The notes beneath the pieces were generated by a model. The model was not told where the DNA came from. It searched no databases and saw only the letters and a list, made by a program, of their open reading frames with translations. Source: Sphaerisporangium sp. TRM90804 (GTDB lineage Bacteria; Actinomycetota; Actinomycetes; Streptosporangiales; Streptosporangiaceae). From it: a DNA stretch of 64,000 bases. Both the position numbers and the translations under genes were made by a program. The stretch spans positions 1 to 64,000 of the forward strand of contig NZ_JARWAC010000025.1 of NCBI RefSeq assembly GCF_029846175.1. The letters run 5' to 3'. Positions within the stretch are counted from its first letter, which is position 1. Every line of letters begins with the position of its first letter. Positions 40,087 to 48,652 of this stretch are shown here, in pieces.

Positions 40087-40312
40087 CCCCCTCGGTGTGG
40101 AGTGGGCGCCCGGCCCAGTTCGGCAGGAAGTCCTCGATGGCGAACTCCCGCGTCTTGGGCGGGCGGAACGCGTTGGCGAGTTGCTGGGCGATCAGCGCCG
40201 CCGCCCGGTCGACCCGTGCCTCTACGCCGATCGGCCCGTACAGGTGCTCGTACGCTTCCCACTCGGCGAGCGTCCGGCCTGAGACCTGCTGGAGCATCTG
40301 GGAAACCGGCAT
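40061..40312 (-). CDS. tail assembly chaperone, downstream frame (frameshift product)
   Basis: The frame reads PVSQMLQQVSGRTLAEWEAY and matches DUF4035/T-type tail chaperone tails. Read further upstream in this frame, past the first ATG, it continues as HRLALAFG without a stop and overlaps the end of the 40327-40728 gene. Its frame is -1 relative to that gene. It is therefore most likely expressed as a fused G-T product by programmed frameshifting, as in lambda-like siphoviruses. I found no convincing slippery heptamer. Confidence 0.65.
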   Translation of the reverse strand: MPVSQMLQQVSGRTLAEWEAYEHLYGPIGVEARVDRAAALIAQQLANAFRPPKTREFAIEDFLPNWAGRPLHTEGDAGGWPAA

Positions 40313-40326
40313 CCCGAACGCGAGAG

Positions 40327-40728
40327 CTAGTCGGTGGTATCGGGCTCGCTCGGGCCTGCGCCGAAATCCTCGACCAGCTCCTTGATGTCGTCCTCGCCCA
40401 GCCCCGACAGGCGCATCGCGACCGGGGTGAGCTGGGTGAGCAGGTACCCGGGCATCTGGGAGACGCGCAGAACCTCATGGGGCTCGAAGTACGGGGCCCC
40501 TTCGGCGGTGATCGCGGACCTGACGATGAGCTGGGCCATGGTGTGCTTGGACTGGCGGCGGTGGTTGCCCACCTGCTCGGTCACCTGGTCCTGCCACTCG
40601 TTGACCTGCTCGCCGGTCAGCCCCCGCAGCCGCATCGTGCCCAGCGCGCTGCCGTCGGGGCGACGCAGCGGCACGTCCTCCTCGGGGCAGCGGACCTGCC
40701 ACAGGGCGTCCTTGCTGATCAGTTCCAC
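40327..40728 (-). CDS. tail assembly chaperone (G-like)
   Basis: A 133-residue protein starting MELISKDALWQVRCPEEDVP. It corresponds to the upstream half of the tail assembly chaperone pair encoded between the major tail protein and the tape measure. It is rich in helices with a conserved GEQVNEWQDQV-type segment and an acidic end (GPSEPDTTD). It should coat the tape measure during tail assembly. A fraction of ribosomes probably shift -1 near its 3' end into the 40061-40312 frame. Confidence 0.72.
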   Translation of the reverse strand: MELISKDALWQVRCPEEDVPLRRPDGSALGTMRLRGLTGEQVNEWQDQVTEQVGNHRRQSKHTMAQLIVRSAITAEGAPYFEPHEVLRVSQMPGYLLTQLTPVAMRLSGLGEDDIKELVEDFGAGPSEPDTTD

Positions 40729-40735
40729 GGTTCTC

Positions 40736-41221
40736 CTACGCAGGGATGGTGACGTTGGTGGCGGGCTCGGACGTGATGGCGAAGCTGATGACCACCATGG
40801 GGACGCCGTCCATCTCGAACTCCTTGGAGTGCGAGGCGACCGTGCTGGGGAACACGTCGAACAACCGGCCGGGGATGTCCTGGGCGTCGAACCGGAACAT
40901 GAACCCCTCCGACAGCTCCGGCAGCAACTGCCGGGCGTCGACCCCCGCCTTGTTCAGGTAGCAGGTCAGCGAGGAGTCCGCCGCCTCGATACCGCCCGGG
41001 ACCTTGCCGGTGTACCGGTCGTTCGGGTTCGGGATGTCGATGAAGTTCGCGGTCTTGGACCAGCCGTCCCAGCTATTGACGATCTGGGTGACGTCGGTGC
41101 CGAGGTTGATCTCCGCACGCGCGGGGGCGGTCTTGAGCGCCACGGCCGGCGCCCACACCCACTTGATGTTGCCCTTGGTGTAGTACGGCGTGAACGGCGT
41201 GATCGGCGTGGCAGCCATCAC
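40736..41221 (-). CDS. major tail (tube) protein
   Basis: A 161-residue protein starting MMAATPITPFTPYYTKGNIK. Location just before the tail chaperones, its size, and the beta-rich C-terminal half (GVPMVVISFAITSEP) fit the tail tube subunit of siphoviruses, which polymerises around the tape measure. The stop is 8 bp from the chaperone start, and the start overlaps the preceding gene by four bases. Confidence 0.72.
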   Translation of the reverse strand: MMAATPITPFTPYYTKGNIKWVWAPAVALKTAPARAEINLGTDVTQIVNSWDGWSKTANFIDIPNPNDRYTGKVPGGIEAADSSLTCYLNKAGVDARQLLPELSEGFMFRFDAQDIPGRLFDVFPSTVASHSKEFEMDGVPMVVISFAITSEPATNVTIPA

Positions 41222-41496
41222 TCAGCCCCCTCTTCCTTGCTGCTGGCGCGCCGACGCGCCGTCGGCTTGTCGGTGTCAGCCCCGGGCTGATGCTCCAGGG
41301 CCTGCGTCTTGGCGGGTTCGCCCGATGGGGGTGCGTCCGGCTCGGCGGCATCTGCCGCGGCCTCGTCGTCGACCAGTTCCCATCCGGCGCGGGCGTGGTG
41401 GTGCTCGAACGCCACCCGGGGCACGGGCACCACCCGCTTGCCGCCGTCGATGTCCGGGTGGGTCATCTCCACCATCTCCAGGTCCAGCTCTTCCAT
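41218..41496 (-). CDS. small structural-region protein (92 aa)
   Basis: A 92-residue protein starting MEELDLEMVEMTHPDIDGGK. The N-terminal ~45 residues look like a short beta domain ending VAFEHHHARAGWELVDD. The rest is a disordered charged tail (KPTARRRASSKEEGAE). Such proteins between connector and tail tube genes are common in actinophages and have no known role. It overlaps the tail tube gene. Confidence 0.55.
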   Translation of the reverse strand: MEELDLEMVEMTHPDIDGGKRVVPVPRVAFEHHHARAGWELVDDEAAADAAEPDAPPSGEPAKTQALEHQPGADTDKPTARRRASSKEEGAE

Positions 41497-41506
41497 GGCT
41501 CTGCTC

Positions 41507-42013
41507 CTAGGTGGCCGCGCCGGCGATGATGACGTCGTAGGTCACCGTGGTCCCGGCACCGGAGTTGACGAAGTCGATGAGGTCGCCCGTGCTTGGGGTG
41601 ACGACGACACCAGCCGCGGTGGGGGCGTGCCAAACGAACATCCCGCCGGGCTGCACCGCGATGCCATCGCCGGCGGCGAGCAGCCACGGGACGCCGTTGG
41701 AGGCCGGGCGGGTGGCGTTGACGTTGTTGGTGTTGCCAGCCACCGCGCGGACGACCAGCATCTTGATCCGGGCGAACGTCAACGCGGCACCGAACGGGCC
41801 CGTGAGCCCGCCGGCGAGGTCGAGGCTGTCGGTCGCCGAGGCAGCGATGGTGCGCCGGTCCCCGAAGACCATGTCGGCCTGCCCGGCGCCCGCGCCCTGG
41901 GCGAAGTTCATCTGCTGGGACAAGCCGGTCGGCGACGACACGGTGGACAGGTCAAGCGGGCTGGTCAGCTCAGACTCAAGCTGAAAGAACGCCCGCAGGC
42001 TGAAGGCCATCAA
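41507..42013 (-). CDS. virion protein of unknown function (168 aa)
   Basis: A 168-residue beta-rich protein starting MMAFSLRAFFQLESELTSPL. Repeated hydrophobic/Gly strands (LTFARIKMLVVRAVAGNTNN, then AGDGIAVQPGGMFVWHAP) suggest a jelly-roll or decoration-type fold. It lies between the HK97-gp10-like gene and the tail tube gene, where head-tail joining or decoration proteins are encoded. No family is recognised. Confidence 0.55.
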   Translation of the reverse strand: MMAFSLRAFFQLESELTSPLDLSTVSSPTGLSQQMNFAQGAGAGQADMVFGDRRTIAASATDSLDLAGGLTGPFGAALTFARIKMLVVRAVAGNTNNVNATRPASNGVPWLLAAGDGIAVQPGGMFVWHAPTAAGVVVTPSTGDLIDFVNSGAGTTVTYDVIIAGAAT

Positions 42014-42028
42014 GGTTCCTTTCGATCA

Positions 42029-42466
42029 TCATTTGAAGCCGTGCTTGCGGGCGGCCACATCGACCGCCGCCGCGATATCGGAGTCCACCTGGGAGAGCTG
42101 CGCGCGGGCCGCCGGCCACAGGAACGGGCGGGTCTTCTGCCGCACCCAGCGCCGCCGGTTACCGAACAGCGGGTGCCGGAAGAACCCCGGGGCCCCGAGG
42201 TTCTCCAGCGCTCGGGCGTGCGGCGCCCGGGCTGCGTTGACCGTGAGGGCGATCCCGGGGCGGCGCTTGGCGAACGACACGCTGAGCTTGGTGGCCTTGG
42301 GGATGCGGGTGGACCACGAGGCGTTCGCCCGTGCCTGGGTCAGCGCCTCTTGCCCAGCCTTGCGCAGCACCGGACGCAGTTCCTTGCGCATGTCGTCGGG
42401 CAGCTTGCCCAAGCTGCGGATGAGGCTGCGCAGGTCATCGGTACCGGTGCGGGGCTGGGCCATCAC
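42029..42466 (-). CDS. HK97-gp10-like head-tail joining protein
   Basis: A 145-residue basic protein starting MMAQPRTGTDDLRSLIRSLG. The helix DDMRKELRPVLRKAGQEALT followed by ANASWSTRIPKATKLSV and the loop APHARALENLGAPGFFRHPL are typical of HK97-gp10-family proteins, which complete the head-tail connection. The gene order (connector, this gene, tail tube) matches. It overlaps the upstream gene by four bases. Confidence 0.75.
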   Translation of the reverse strand: MMAQPRTGTDDLRSLIRSLGKLPDDMRKELRPVLRKAGQEALTQARANASWSTRIPKATKLSVSFAKRRPGIALTVNAARAPHARALENLGAPGFFRHPLFGNRRRWVRQKTRPFLWPAARAQLSQVDSDIAAAVDVAARKHGFK

Positions 42467-42915
42467 GGCTTCCAGGCGTCCACGGCGATCGTGAACCGCA
42501 CGCCGGCCGACGCGCCGCGGTCGGTCTGCCCCTGGGCGTAGGAGTCGGTGGTGATCTGCGCCCGCGCGACGACGTCGCCGAGCGTCGGGTCGGCGGCCAG
42601 CTCGGCGGCGAACGCCGACAGCATCGCGTACACCTGATCCCGCGCCGCTTTGATGTCCACCTCATGTCCGGGCCAGGCCCAGGCGCCGCACGTCACCGTG
42701 TACGACTCGTGCTCGGGGGTGGTGGTGGCCTGGTCGCGGGTGCGGACCATCTCCACGACCGGCTCGTCCGGGTCGGCGCCGTAGCCGATGCACATCAGCT
42801 TGTCGGCGATGTCCTCCACCGGGTCACCGTCGACCACCTGCACCCCGGGCAGTGCCCTGCGGGCCGCGGCCACCAGTGCGTCCAGCGCAATCGGGACGGT
42901 GGAGATGACGTTCAT
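42463..42915 (-). CDS. tail terminator-like protein (150 aa)
   Basis: A 150-residue protein starting MNVISTVPIALDALVAAARR. Its alpha-beta layout (VYAMLSAFAAELAADPTLGD, then a C-terminal beta strand GVRFTIAVDAWKP) is that of minor tail/tail-terminator proteins encoded near HK97-gp10 homologues. It caps the tail tube in siphoviruses. The assignment is by position and fold pattern, not a signature motif. Confidence 0.58.
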   Translation of the reverse strand: MNVISTVPIALDALVAAARRALPGVQVVDGDPVEDIADKLMCIGYGADPDEPVVEMVRTRDQATTTPEHESYTVTCGAWAWPGHEVDIKAARDQVYAMLSAFAAELAADPTLGDVVARAQITTDSYAQGQTDRGASAGVRFTIAVDAWKP

Positions 42916-42916
42916 T

Positions 42917-43744
42917 TCAGCCCACCAAGATTTCGTCTCGCGGTCGTTTGTCCAGGCCGAGAAGTTGCCGCACCGTGTACGGCAGGGCGTACGACACCCC
43001 GGGGATCACCTGCTCGTCCACGACCAGCCCCGGGCGTCCGCCGCCGGAGTTGTGCTGGGTGGTGCGCCACAGGTGCGCCGTCAGCTCCAGTGCGGCCAGG
43101 CGGAAGTTCGCCGGGATAGGAGACCGACCAGCGAGGTAGGTGACCCGCACCCGGTGGCGCCACCGGGAGGTGCTCAGGACGCCCTCCAGGACGCCTTCAC
43201 GGCTGGTCAACGTCCACCCATCGTCACCTGGGAGCAGCGGCTCCAGGCCGGGCAGGCGCAGCACGCTGGACACGCTGATGACCGGACGCGTCGGCAGCAC
43301 CGCCACGCCCCGGCATGCCGTCACCTCGTGCACGACGGTGACCGGGGCCACCGCCCCCATTCGGTCGGTGATCATCTGGCAGGCCGCGGCGATGATCCCG
43401 CGCAGCTTGGCCTCATCGGCAGCCGAGCTGTTCTTCAGATGGGCTCGCGCGTCGGCGAGGCTGATGAACACACCGTCGTCGGCGGCGACCACCTCGAACA
43501 CGTCGCCGAAGGCACTGGCGTTCGCACCGGTTGCGACCATGCGCCACCGGTGGCGACCCACCTGCGCAGCCGGGTAGTCGACGTCGTACACCCCGGGTGT
43601 CGTCGAGACGATCGGCCCCTGAGTGTCGATGGTGCCGTCCGGGCGGGTGACGGTGAGCATGACCTGCCCGGCGTCCTCCGGCTGCCCGTTCTCGTTGGTA
43701 ATGGCGATCGACAGGGGAACGACGTCCCCCAGGTCCCACGACAT
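42917..43744 (-). CDS. head-tail connector with N-terminal Ig-like domain
   Basis: A 275-residue protein. Residues 1-95 form an Ig/FN3-like beta domain (SIAITNENGQPEDAGQVMLT). Residues 100-275 form the helical head-tail connector domain of the gp6/YqbG type (FISLADARAHLKNSSAADEA, then LAALELTAHLWRTTQ). The extra N-terminal domain is seen in some actinophages and may decorate the neck. Its ATG directly abuts the stop of the PhoD-like gene. Confidence 0.72.
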   Translation of the reverse strand: MSWDLGDVVPLSIAITNENGQPEDAGQVMLTVTRPDGTIDTQGPIVSTTPGVYDVDYPAAQVGRHRWRMVATGANASAFGDVFEVVAADDGVFISLADARAHLKNSSAADEAKLRGIIAAACQMITDRMGAVAPVTVVHEVTACRGVAVLPTRPVISVSSVLRLPGLEPLLPGDDGWTLTSREGVLEGVLSTSRWRHRVRVTYLAGRSPIPANFRLAALELTAHLWRTTQHNSGGGRPGLVVDEQVIPGVSYALPYTVRQLLGLDKRPRDEILVG

Positions 43745-46353
43745 CAGCGGCCTCCCATCGTCGCGCCCGCGCGCACTCGCGACGCCATCGCTGGCGCCGG
43801 CCGGAAGCGGGGGCTTATCGCCCCTCGGGACGTCTCGGGTACGGAGTCGGCCGGTCCGCCCACCAGTGCGGGCAGGGTCGCTGCGAGGATGCCGGTCACG
43901 CGCACGGTCGCGACCCCGGCGCTCGTGAGCGCAGGCAGGACGGCGGCCAGCGTGCCGCTGCTCGGGACGACCTCCGCCGTGCCCGTCCCCGTCAGCGCCG
44001 GCAAGGTCGCCGCGGCGGCGGCGGTCACGGTGACCGTGGCAAAGCCCTGCCCGGTGAGCGCGGGCAGGGTCGCTGCGAGGAACCCGCCGTCGGACTCCAC
44101 CACGGCGGTTCCGGCTGCGGTGAGGGCCGGGAGTTGGGCGGTGAGCGTCCCGGCAACCGACACGCTCGCAGCGCCGTCGCCGGTCAGCGCGGGCAGCACT
44201 GCGGCAGCGGACCCGAGGACGGTAACGGTGCCGGTGCCCTCGGCAGTGAGAGGCGGCAGCGTGGCTGCGGCCTGGGCGGTGACGGCGACTGTGCCGCTTG
44301 CCTGCCCGGTCAGCGGAGGCAGCGTGGCGGCCCCGGATCCTGAGACGGCGACGACCGCTGACGCCGAGCCGGTCAGCCCCGGCAGGGTTGCAGCCGCCGT
44401 GCCCGTCACCGCGACGGACGCGGACCCCACCCCGGTGAGTGCGGGCAGCGTCGCGGCGAGGTCACCCGTGATCGTCTCGGCCAGGCCGGTCCACGTCGTG
44501 GTCTGCGTGACCCGCACGGTGCCGTCGGCGGACCGGCCCTCGTACAGCAGCTCGATCGCGTCGCCTGTGTCGGTGACCTCGAACCAGCCGTACTGGTTGA
44601 CCGCGACGTCGTTGGACGCGGGGTAGCGTCCCGCCGAGTAGGTGCCGTTGCCCAGGTAGCTGGTCTGGTCCAGCGGGCCGCACACGTGCACCGGGAGTCC
44701 GGAGGCCGCCCCGACGGCGGGAACGTTGCTCCCGTCGTCGGCGGCCACCATGTGCAGGTCGGCGCACACGTACGCCACGCGCTCACCTGCGATGGCCGCG
44801 AGGATCGTCGCGCGCTCAGTCGAGTACGCCGACCAGGTGTCGTCCCCCGTGAACGTCGACCCGTTGCTGATCGCGTCCTCGTGCGCCCAGATCTTGACCG
44901 GGTAGTCCGGGTCGGTCAGCTCGGTGATCAGCCAGGTCCGTTGCGTGGTCCCGAGCTTGGTCTTCGAGCTGTTGTCGGTCGCGGCGATCGGGGAGGCGAA
45001 GCTCCTGCCGTCGGTGCAGACGAACTTCACCCGGCCACGAACGAAGCTGAAGTAGGTGCCGGTGGTGCTCGGCATGTCGGCATGCGCCGGGACCCTGGAG
45101 CGGTAGACGGCGTTCGCGGCCGGGATGCTGGCGGCGGTGCCGTCGCCGTTGTCGCCCGTGGCGTCGTGGTCGCTCCAGATGTACGGGGTCGGCACAGTGC
45201 CGAACAGGGCGCGCTGCCGGGGCGAGGCCATCACCCGGTCGTAGGCCGCGTGGTAGGCCGTCTCGTTGTTCGTCGAGATGTCCTGGTAGTGCAAATCCCC
45301 GAGATGGATCATGAAGTCGGGGTTGGCCGTCACGATGGCGTCGAACACCGCGGCGTTGCTGTTGGTGGCCGCGCACGCCGCCGCGATGAACTGGAACGAC
45401 GCCTCGCTGCCCGGGGTCGGCGCGGTTCGGAAGGACCCGGCCGAGTCCGGGTCTATGGTCCCGTCGACCTCGACCGCGTAGTAGTACTGCGTCCCGGCGG
45501 TGAGTCCCGTGGCGGTCATACGCACGGTGCCGTCGGAGTCCGGGCTCTGCGAGCTGGAGTACGACGGGCTGGTCAGTGACGGGGAGGTGGACACCACCAG
45601 CCGGGCCGACGCCCCGCCGAGGATGCGCGCGGCGACGCTGGCCGAGGTGTCCGTCACCGCGCCCAGCCACCTGGATGCGACCCAGCCGACCTGTCCGAAC
45701 GGCGGCGGCGACCCGTCGGTGACGTGCGCCTGCAACCAGCAGCTTTGCGAGGCAGCCGAGATGGTGTCACCGATGTAGACCTGGTCGACCTGCGTCTGCC
45801 GCAAGTTCTGCGCGGTGAACACCGACGTCGACTCGGTCGGGGTGCTCGACGCGGGGTTGTTGTACAGCTTGACCTGTAAGACCCCCGCCGAGGCGTGCGG
45901 CGTGAACAGGCAGTCGATCCGTACCCAGGTGTTCAGGCTGATCGCGTTGGTGGTCTCCAGGATCTGTGTGCCGGCGCTGTTGAGCGCGCGGATTCGGCCC
46001 GCGCTCGACACCCGGAACTCGCAGATCCGCTGCAATGAGCTGTTCGCGACGAACACGATGCTGCTCGTCGGCGTGAACGCCGTCTGGTACAGCCACACCG
46101 TGGCGACCTGGGCGGCTCCGGACGCCGGCCGGTACATCGACTCCCAGCGCACCCAGGCGTTGGCCGCCGCGCCGGTGGTGAGCCGCATGGAGGCGTTGCC
46201 GTGGTAGGCGCGGGTGGTGTCCCAGGTGAGCGTGGCGCCGGAGCCGATGGTGACCGAGTCCACCGGCACGCCCGCTTTACGCCCGGTGTTGGTGGTGGTG
46301 ACGGTGGCCCCGTTGGTGCCACCGTCACCGAGCACCGCCGCGCGCGCTACCAC
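43744..46353 (-). CDS. PhoD-like phosphodiesterase virion protein with C-terminal repeats
   Basis: An 869-residue multi-domain protein. An N-terminal LamG-like lectin domain (about 25-200) is followed by an FN3-type domain (about 215-310) and a PhoD-like metallophosphatase (about 320-620). Metal-site segments are HLGDLHYQD, WSDHDATGDN, WAHEDA and CADLHM, in the usual order. The C-terminal ~220 residues are about ten tandem copies of a 21-residue unit, consensus ATLPALTGxGxAxVxVxG. Lectin, phosphodiesterase and repeat stalk together suggest a decoration or fibre enzyme that degrades teichoic-acid-like polymers. It lies between decoration-type and connector genes, an odd place for an adsorption enzyme. 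Confidence 0.78.
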   Translation of the reverse strand: MVARAAVLGDGGTNGATVTTTNTGRKAGVPVDSVTIGSGATLTWDTTRAYHGNASMRLTTGAAANAWVRWESMYRPASGAAQVATVWLYQTAFTPTSSIVFVANSSLQRICEFRVSSAGRIRALNSAGTQILETTNAISLNTWVRIDCLFTPHASAGVLQVKLYNNPASSTPTESTSVFTAQNLRQTQVDQVYIGDTISAASQSCWLQAHVTDGSPPPFGQVGWVASRWLGAVTDTSASVAARILGGASARLVVSTSPSLTSPSYSSSQSPDSDGTVRMTATGLTAGTQYYYAVEVDGTIDPDSAGSFRTAPTPGSEASFQFIAAACAATNSNAAVFDAIVTANPDFMIHLGDLHYQDISTNNETAYHAAYDRVMASPRQRALFGTVPTPYIWSDHDATGDNGDGTAASIPAANAVYRSRVPAHADMPSTTGTYFSFVRGRVKFVCTDGRSFASPIAATDNSSKTKLGTTQRTWLITELTDPDYPVKIWAHEDAISNGSTFTGDDTWSAYSTERATILAAIAGERVAYVCADLHMVAADDGSNVPAVGAASGLPVHVCGPLDQTSYLGNGTYSAGRYPASNDVAVNQYGWFEVTDTGDAIELLYEGRSADGTVRVTQTTTWTGLAETITGDLAATLPALTGVGSASVAVTGTAAATLPGLTGSASAVVAVSGSGAATLPPLTGQASGTVAVTAQAAATLPPLTAEGTGTVTVLGSAAAVLPALTGDGAASVSVAGTLTAQLPALTAAGTAVVESDGGFLAATLPALTGQGFATVTVTAAAAATLPALTGTGTAEVVPSSGTLAAVLPALTSAGVATVRVTGILAATLPALVGGPADSVPETSRGAISPRFRPAPAMASRVRAGATMGGR

Positions 46354-46359
46354 CTCAGA

Positions 46360-46773
46360 TCAGCCTGCGGGCACGGTGACGGTCAGGCTCTCCAGTCGCA
46401 GCTCGACGCCGGTCGAGACGGTCGTGGTGTTGAGCTGCACCTCACCACCACCCCCAGTCGCCGTCGCCGAGCCGTCCAGCACGGTGGCACCTGTGGAGTC
46501 CTTGGCGCGCCACCACCCGGCCGTGCCGTTCGCGGCACCGGTCGTGGTCCGCGGCACGCTCGCCGCTGTCGCCACACCAGTGCTCGCCGAACCGAACGCC
46601 GGGTCCGCCAGGGTGAACGTCGCCAGAAGCGTGCCGCTGGCGGCGTCATTGGCCGACGCAGGCTGAGACCCCGACCGGACCTCCAGCGTCGCCGCGCCCG
46701 ACCCCGCGTCCAGCAGGTCGACCACGGCGTCCGCCGCGGCGTTCCGCGCCGCCGTGGGGAGACGGATCGCCAT
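46360..46773 (-). CDS. virion protein of unknown function (137 aa)
   Basis: A 137-residue protein starting MAIRLPTAARNAAADAVVDL. A short helix is followed by a Thr/Gly/Ala-rich beta domain (TLATFTLADP-type strand and TATGGGGEVQLNTTTVSTGV). Such proteins are frequently encoded after actinophage capsid genes and may decorate the head. It overlaps the upstream gene stop by one base. Confidence 0.58.
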   Translation of the reverse strand: MAIRLPTAARNAAADAVVDLLDAGSGAATLEVRSGSQPASANDAASGTLLATFTLADPAFGSASTGVATAASVPRTTTGAANGTAGWWRAKDSTGATVLDGSATATGGGGEVQLNTTTVSTGVELRLESLTVTVPAG

Positions 46774-46988
46774 CAGACGCCCTTGTTCGCCGGCTTGTCG
46801 GCCGCCTTGTTCGCCGGCCTGCGCGCCGCCTTCTCCTCGCCGGCGGGCCCCTCGCTACGGGGGAGCTTCCCCTCGTCGCGCGGGGCGATGTCGTCGCCGA
46901 CGGTGTAAGCGAGGGTGGCGGCGTCCGGGTCGCCTTCGGCCACCAGGCGGTCGTCGTTGGTGCGCCACAGGCGCTGGTCAGCACGCAC
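46773..46988 (-). CDS. small charged protein (71 aa)
   Basis: A 71-residue protein starting MRADQRLWRTNDDRLVAEGD, with a Lys/Ala-rich tail (KAARRPANKAADKPANKGV). It is of the type often found between capsid and connector genes. No function is known; it may bind DNA or act as a head-assembly accessory. Confidence 0.5.
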   Translation of the reverse strand: MRADQRLWRTNDDRLVAEGDPDAATLAYTVGDDIAPRDEGKLPRSEGPAGEEKAARRPANKAADKPANKGV

Positions 46989-46996
46989 GATTCCTC

Positions 46997-47407
46997 CTAG
47001 TCGGCCATCGGGACGTAGAACAGCACGACATCGATGACGCCCGCGGTCAGGGCGGCCGTGGCCACCGTCGCCTGCACCTTGCGGGCTGCGGTCGTCTTGA
47101 CCGTGGTGGCGCCGGTCCAGGCCGGCACCACCGACTTACGGCCGGTGGTCGACCACGGGGCACCGGAGATGGCCGCCGCGGCGATGATGTCGCCGGCGCC
47201 CTCGACCTTGACCGCGATCGTCGCCGAGCCGCCCGAGGTCGGAACGACGTCGACCTCGACGAACCCGCCGAGGATCACCGCCCCAGACGGGATGACGGCG
47301 GTCTTCGTCAGGTCGATGTCGCCGACCGCGCCACCGTCCACCGCGAAGTCGTAACGGCCGCGGACGACCTGCACGCTGCCCGAGGGGTATCCACCCGTGT
47401 ACGGCAT
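46997..47407 (-). CDS. probable head decoration protein (136 aa)
   Basis: A 136-residue beta-rich protein starting MPYTGGYPSGSVQVVRGRYD, directly after the major capsid gene. Repeated strand-turn elements (VILGGFVEVDVVPTSGGSAT) and size fit head decoration proteins that trim HK97-type capsids. No signature motif is available. Confidence 0.6.
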   Translation of the reverse strand: MPYTGGYPSGSVQVVRGRYDFAVDGGAVGDIDLTKTAVIPSGAVILGGFVEVDVVPTSGGSATIAVKVEGAGDIIAAAAISGAPWSTTGRKSVVPAWTGATTVKTTAARKVQATVATAALTAGVIDVVLFYVPMAD

Positions 47408-47419
47408 GTTCAGCCCCTC

Positions 47420-48652
47420 TCAGATGCCGGTGACGGTCGCGAACGCGGCCGGCCGGTAGATGACGAAAGCGACCCGCACATCAGCGCGGATGGCCTGCTT
47501 TCCGTGAGTGAAGAACTCCCCGTGGCTGTTGCTGATCTGCACGTCGATGCCACGACGGGTGGCCAGCTCGGAGTAGTTCTGGAAGTCGCCGACCACGGCG
47601 GTGCCCTCGGTCAGGCCGAACGCCTCGACCACCGGCAGACCCCAGATACGGGCCGGACCCGGCTCGGACGGCGACCCCCAAATGTAAATGCCATCCGTGG
47701 TGCGCAGCAGGCGGACCTCCTGCCAATCCATCGGATTCCACACCGTGACGTTCGGCATGGCCAGCGCGTTGACCTTGACCTTCGTCATCGCCTTATAGAC
47801 CGCGTCCGGAGTCGGGTCGCCGCCCTTGGCCTGGGTCTGGATGCCCTGCACGTTGAGCAGGCCCCGCAGGTTGGTGCCCGAGCCGGTGCCGATCAGGATC
47901 TGGCTGTCCAGGCGCTGGCGGACCATGAAGGGGAGACGGTTGTTGATGTAACCGCGGACCCGGGGGACGTCTTCGAGCTCCTCGTCGGTGACCGGGATCC
48001 AGGTGCCGATCTTCCGGACCGGTGCCTGCTTCTCCTCCAGGCCGAGCGCTGACTCGGGGTAGGGCCCGCCCTCGGGGATCTCGGCCGCGTTGTTCACGAA
48101 CGTGGTCTCCTCCATGTACGTCACCGCGGTCTGCGACGTGGAGGTCTGCGGGATCAGGTCGATGAGCTGGATCGGCCGGGTGATGAAGTCGACGATCCGG
48201 GGGCCGCGGGTCGTCTCCGGGGTCCACCCGGTGACGGTGTCCAGCAGCGCCTTCAGCTCCATGTCCAGGTGAGCCTCGGGGCCGTTGCTGCCCTGCCGGC
48301 CCTTGAAGGCGGCGGAGTCGGTGAACAGCTCACCGAACGACTTGGTCTTGCCGCCGGGCTTGCCGCGCTCGTCGCCGGCCTCGCCGCGCGGCTGGCCCTT
48401 CTGGGCGTGCTCCCGGGACTTCTGCGCGGCGCCAGCGAGCTGGAGCTTCTCCTCGACGTCCTTGGCCAGGTCGTCGATCTCCGCGTTCTTGGTGCGAATC
48501 CAGTCCACCTTGGACTTGGAGTCACCGTCGATGACGGTGACCTTGTTCATGTCCATTTCGGCGCCGGCCTGCTCGAAGACCTCGTGCAGTGCCTTGCGGG
48601 CGTGGTCGAGCTTGCCCTGCGCCTCTTCGAGCGCAGGGAACGTCATCGTCAT
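47420..48652 (-). CDS. major capsid protein, HK97 family
   Basis: A 410-residue HK97-fold capsid subunit from ATG 48652. The N-terminal ~110 residues are a helical, charged delta/scaffold domain (KLDHARKALHEVFEQAGAEM) that the prohead protease should remove. The HK97 core follows with the P-domain and A-domain (VNNAAEIPEGGPYPESALGL, then RQRLDSQILIGTGSGTNLRG). It ends FVIYRPAAFATVTGI. The ATG overlaps the protease stop by four bases. This is the main building block of the head. Confidence 0.9.
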   Translation of the reverse strand: MTMTFPALEEAQGKLDHARKALHEVFEQAGAEMDMNKVTVIDGDSKSKVDWIRTKNAEIDDLAKDVEEKLQLAGAAQKSREHAQKGQPRGEAGDERGKPGGKTKSFGELFTDSAAFKGRQGSNGPEAHLDMELKALLDTVTGWTPETTRGPRIVDFITRPIQLIDLIPQTSTSQTAVTYMEETTFVNNAAEIPEGGPYPESALGLEEKQAPVRKIGTWIPVTDEELEDVPRVRGYINNRLPFMVRQRLDSQILIGTGSGTNLRGLLNVQGIQTQAKGGDPTPDAVYKAMTKVKVNALAMPNVTVWNPMDWQEVRLLRTTDGIYIWGSPSEPGPARIWGLPVVEAFGLTEGTAVVGDFQNYSELATRRGIDVQISNSHGEFFTHGKQAIRADVRVAFVIYRPAAFATVTGI

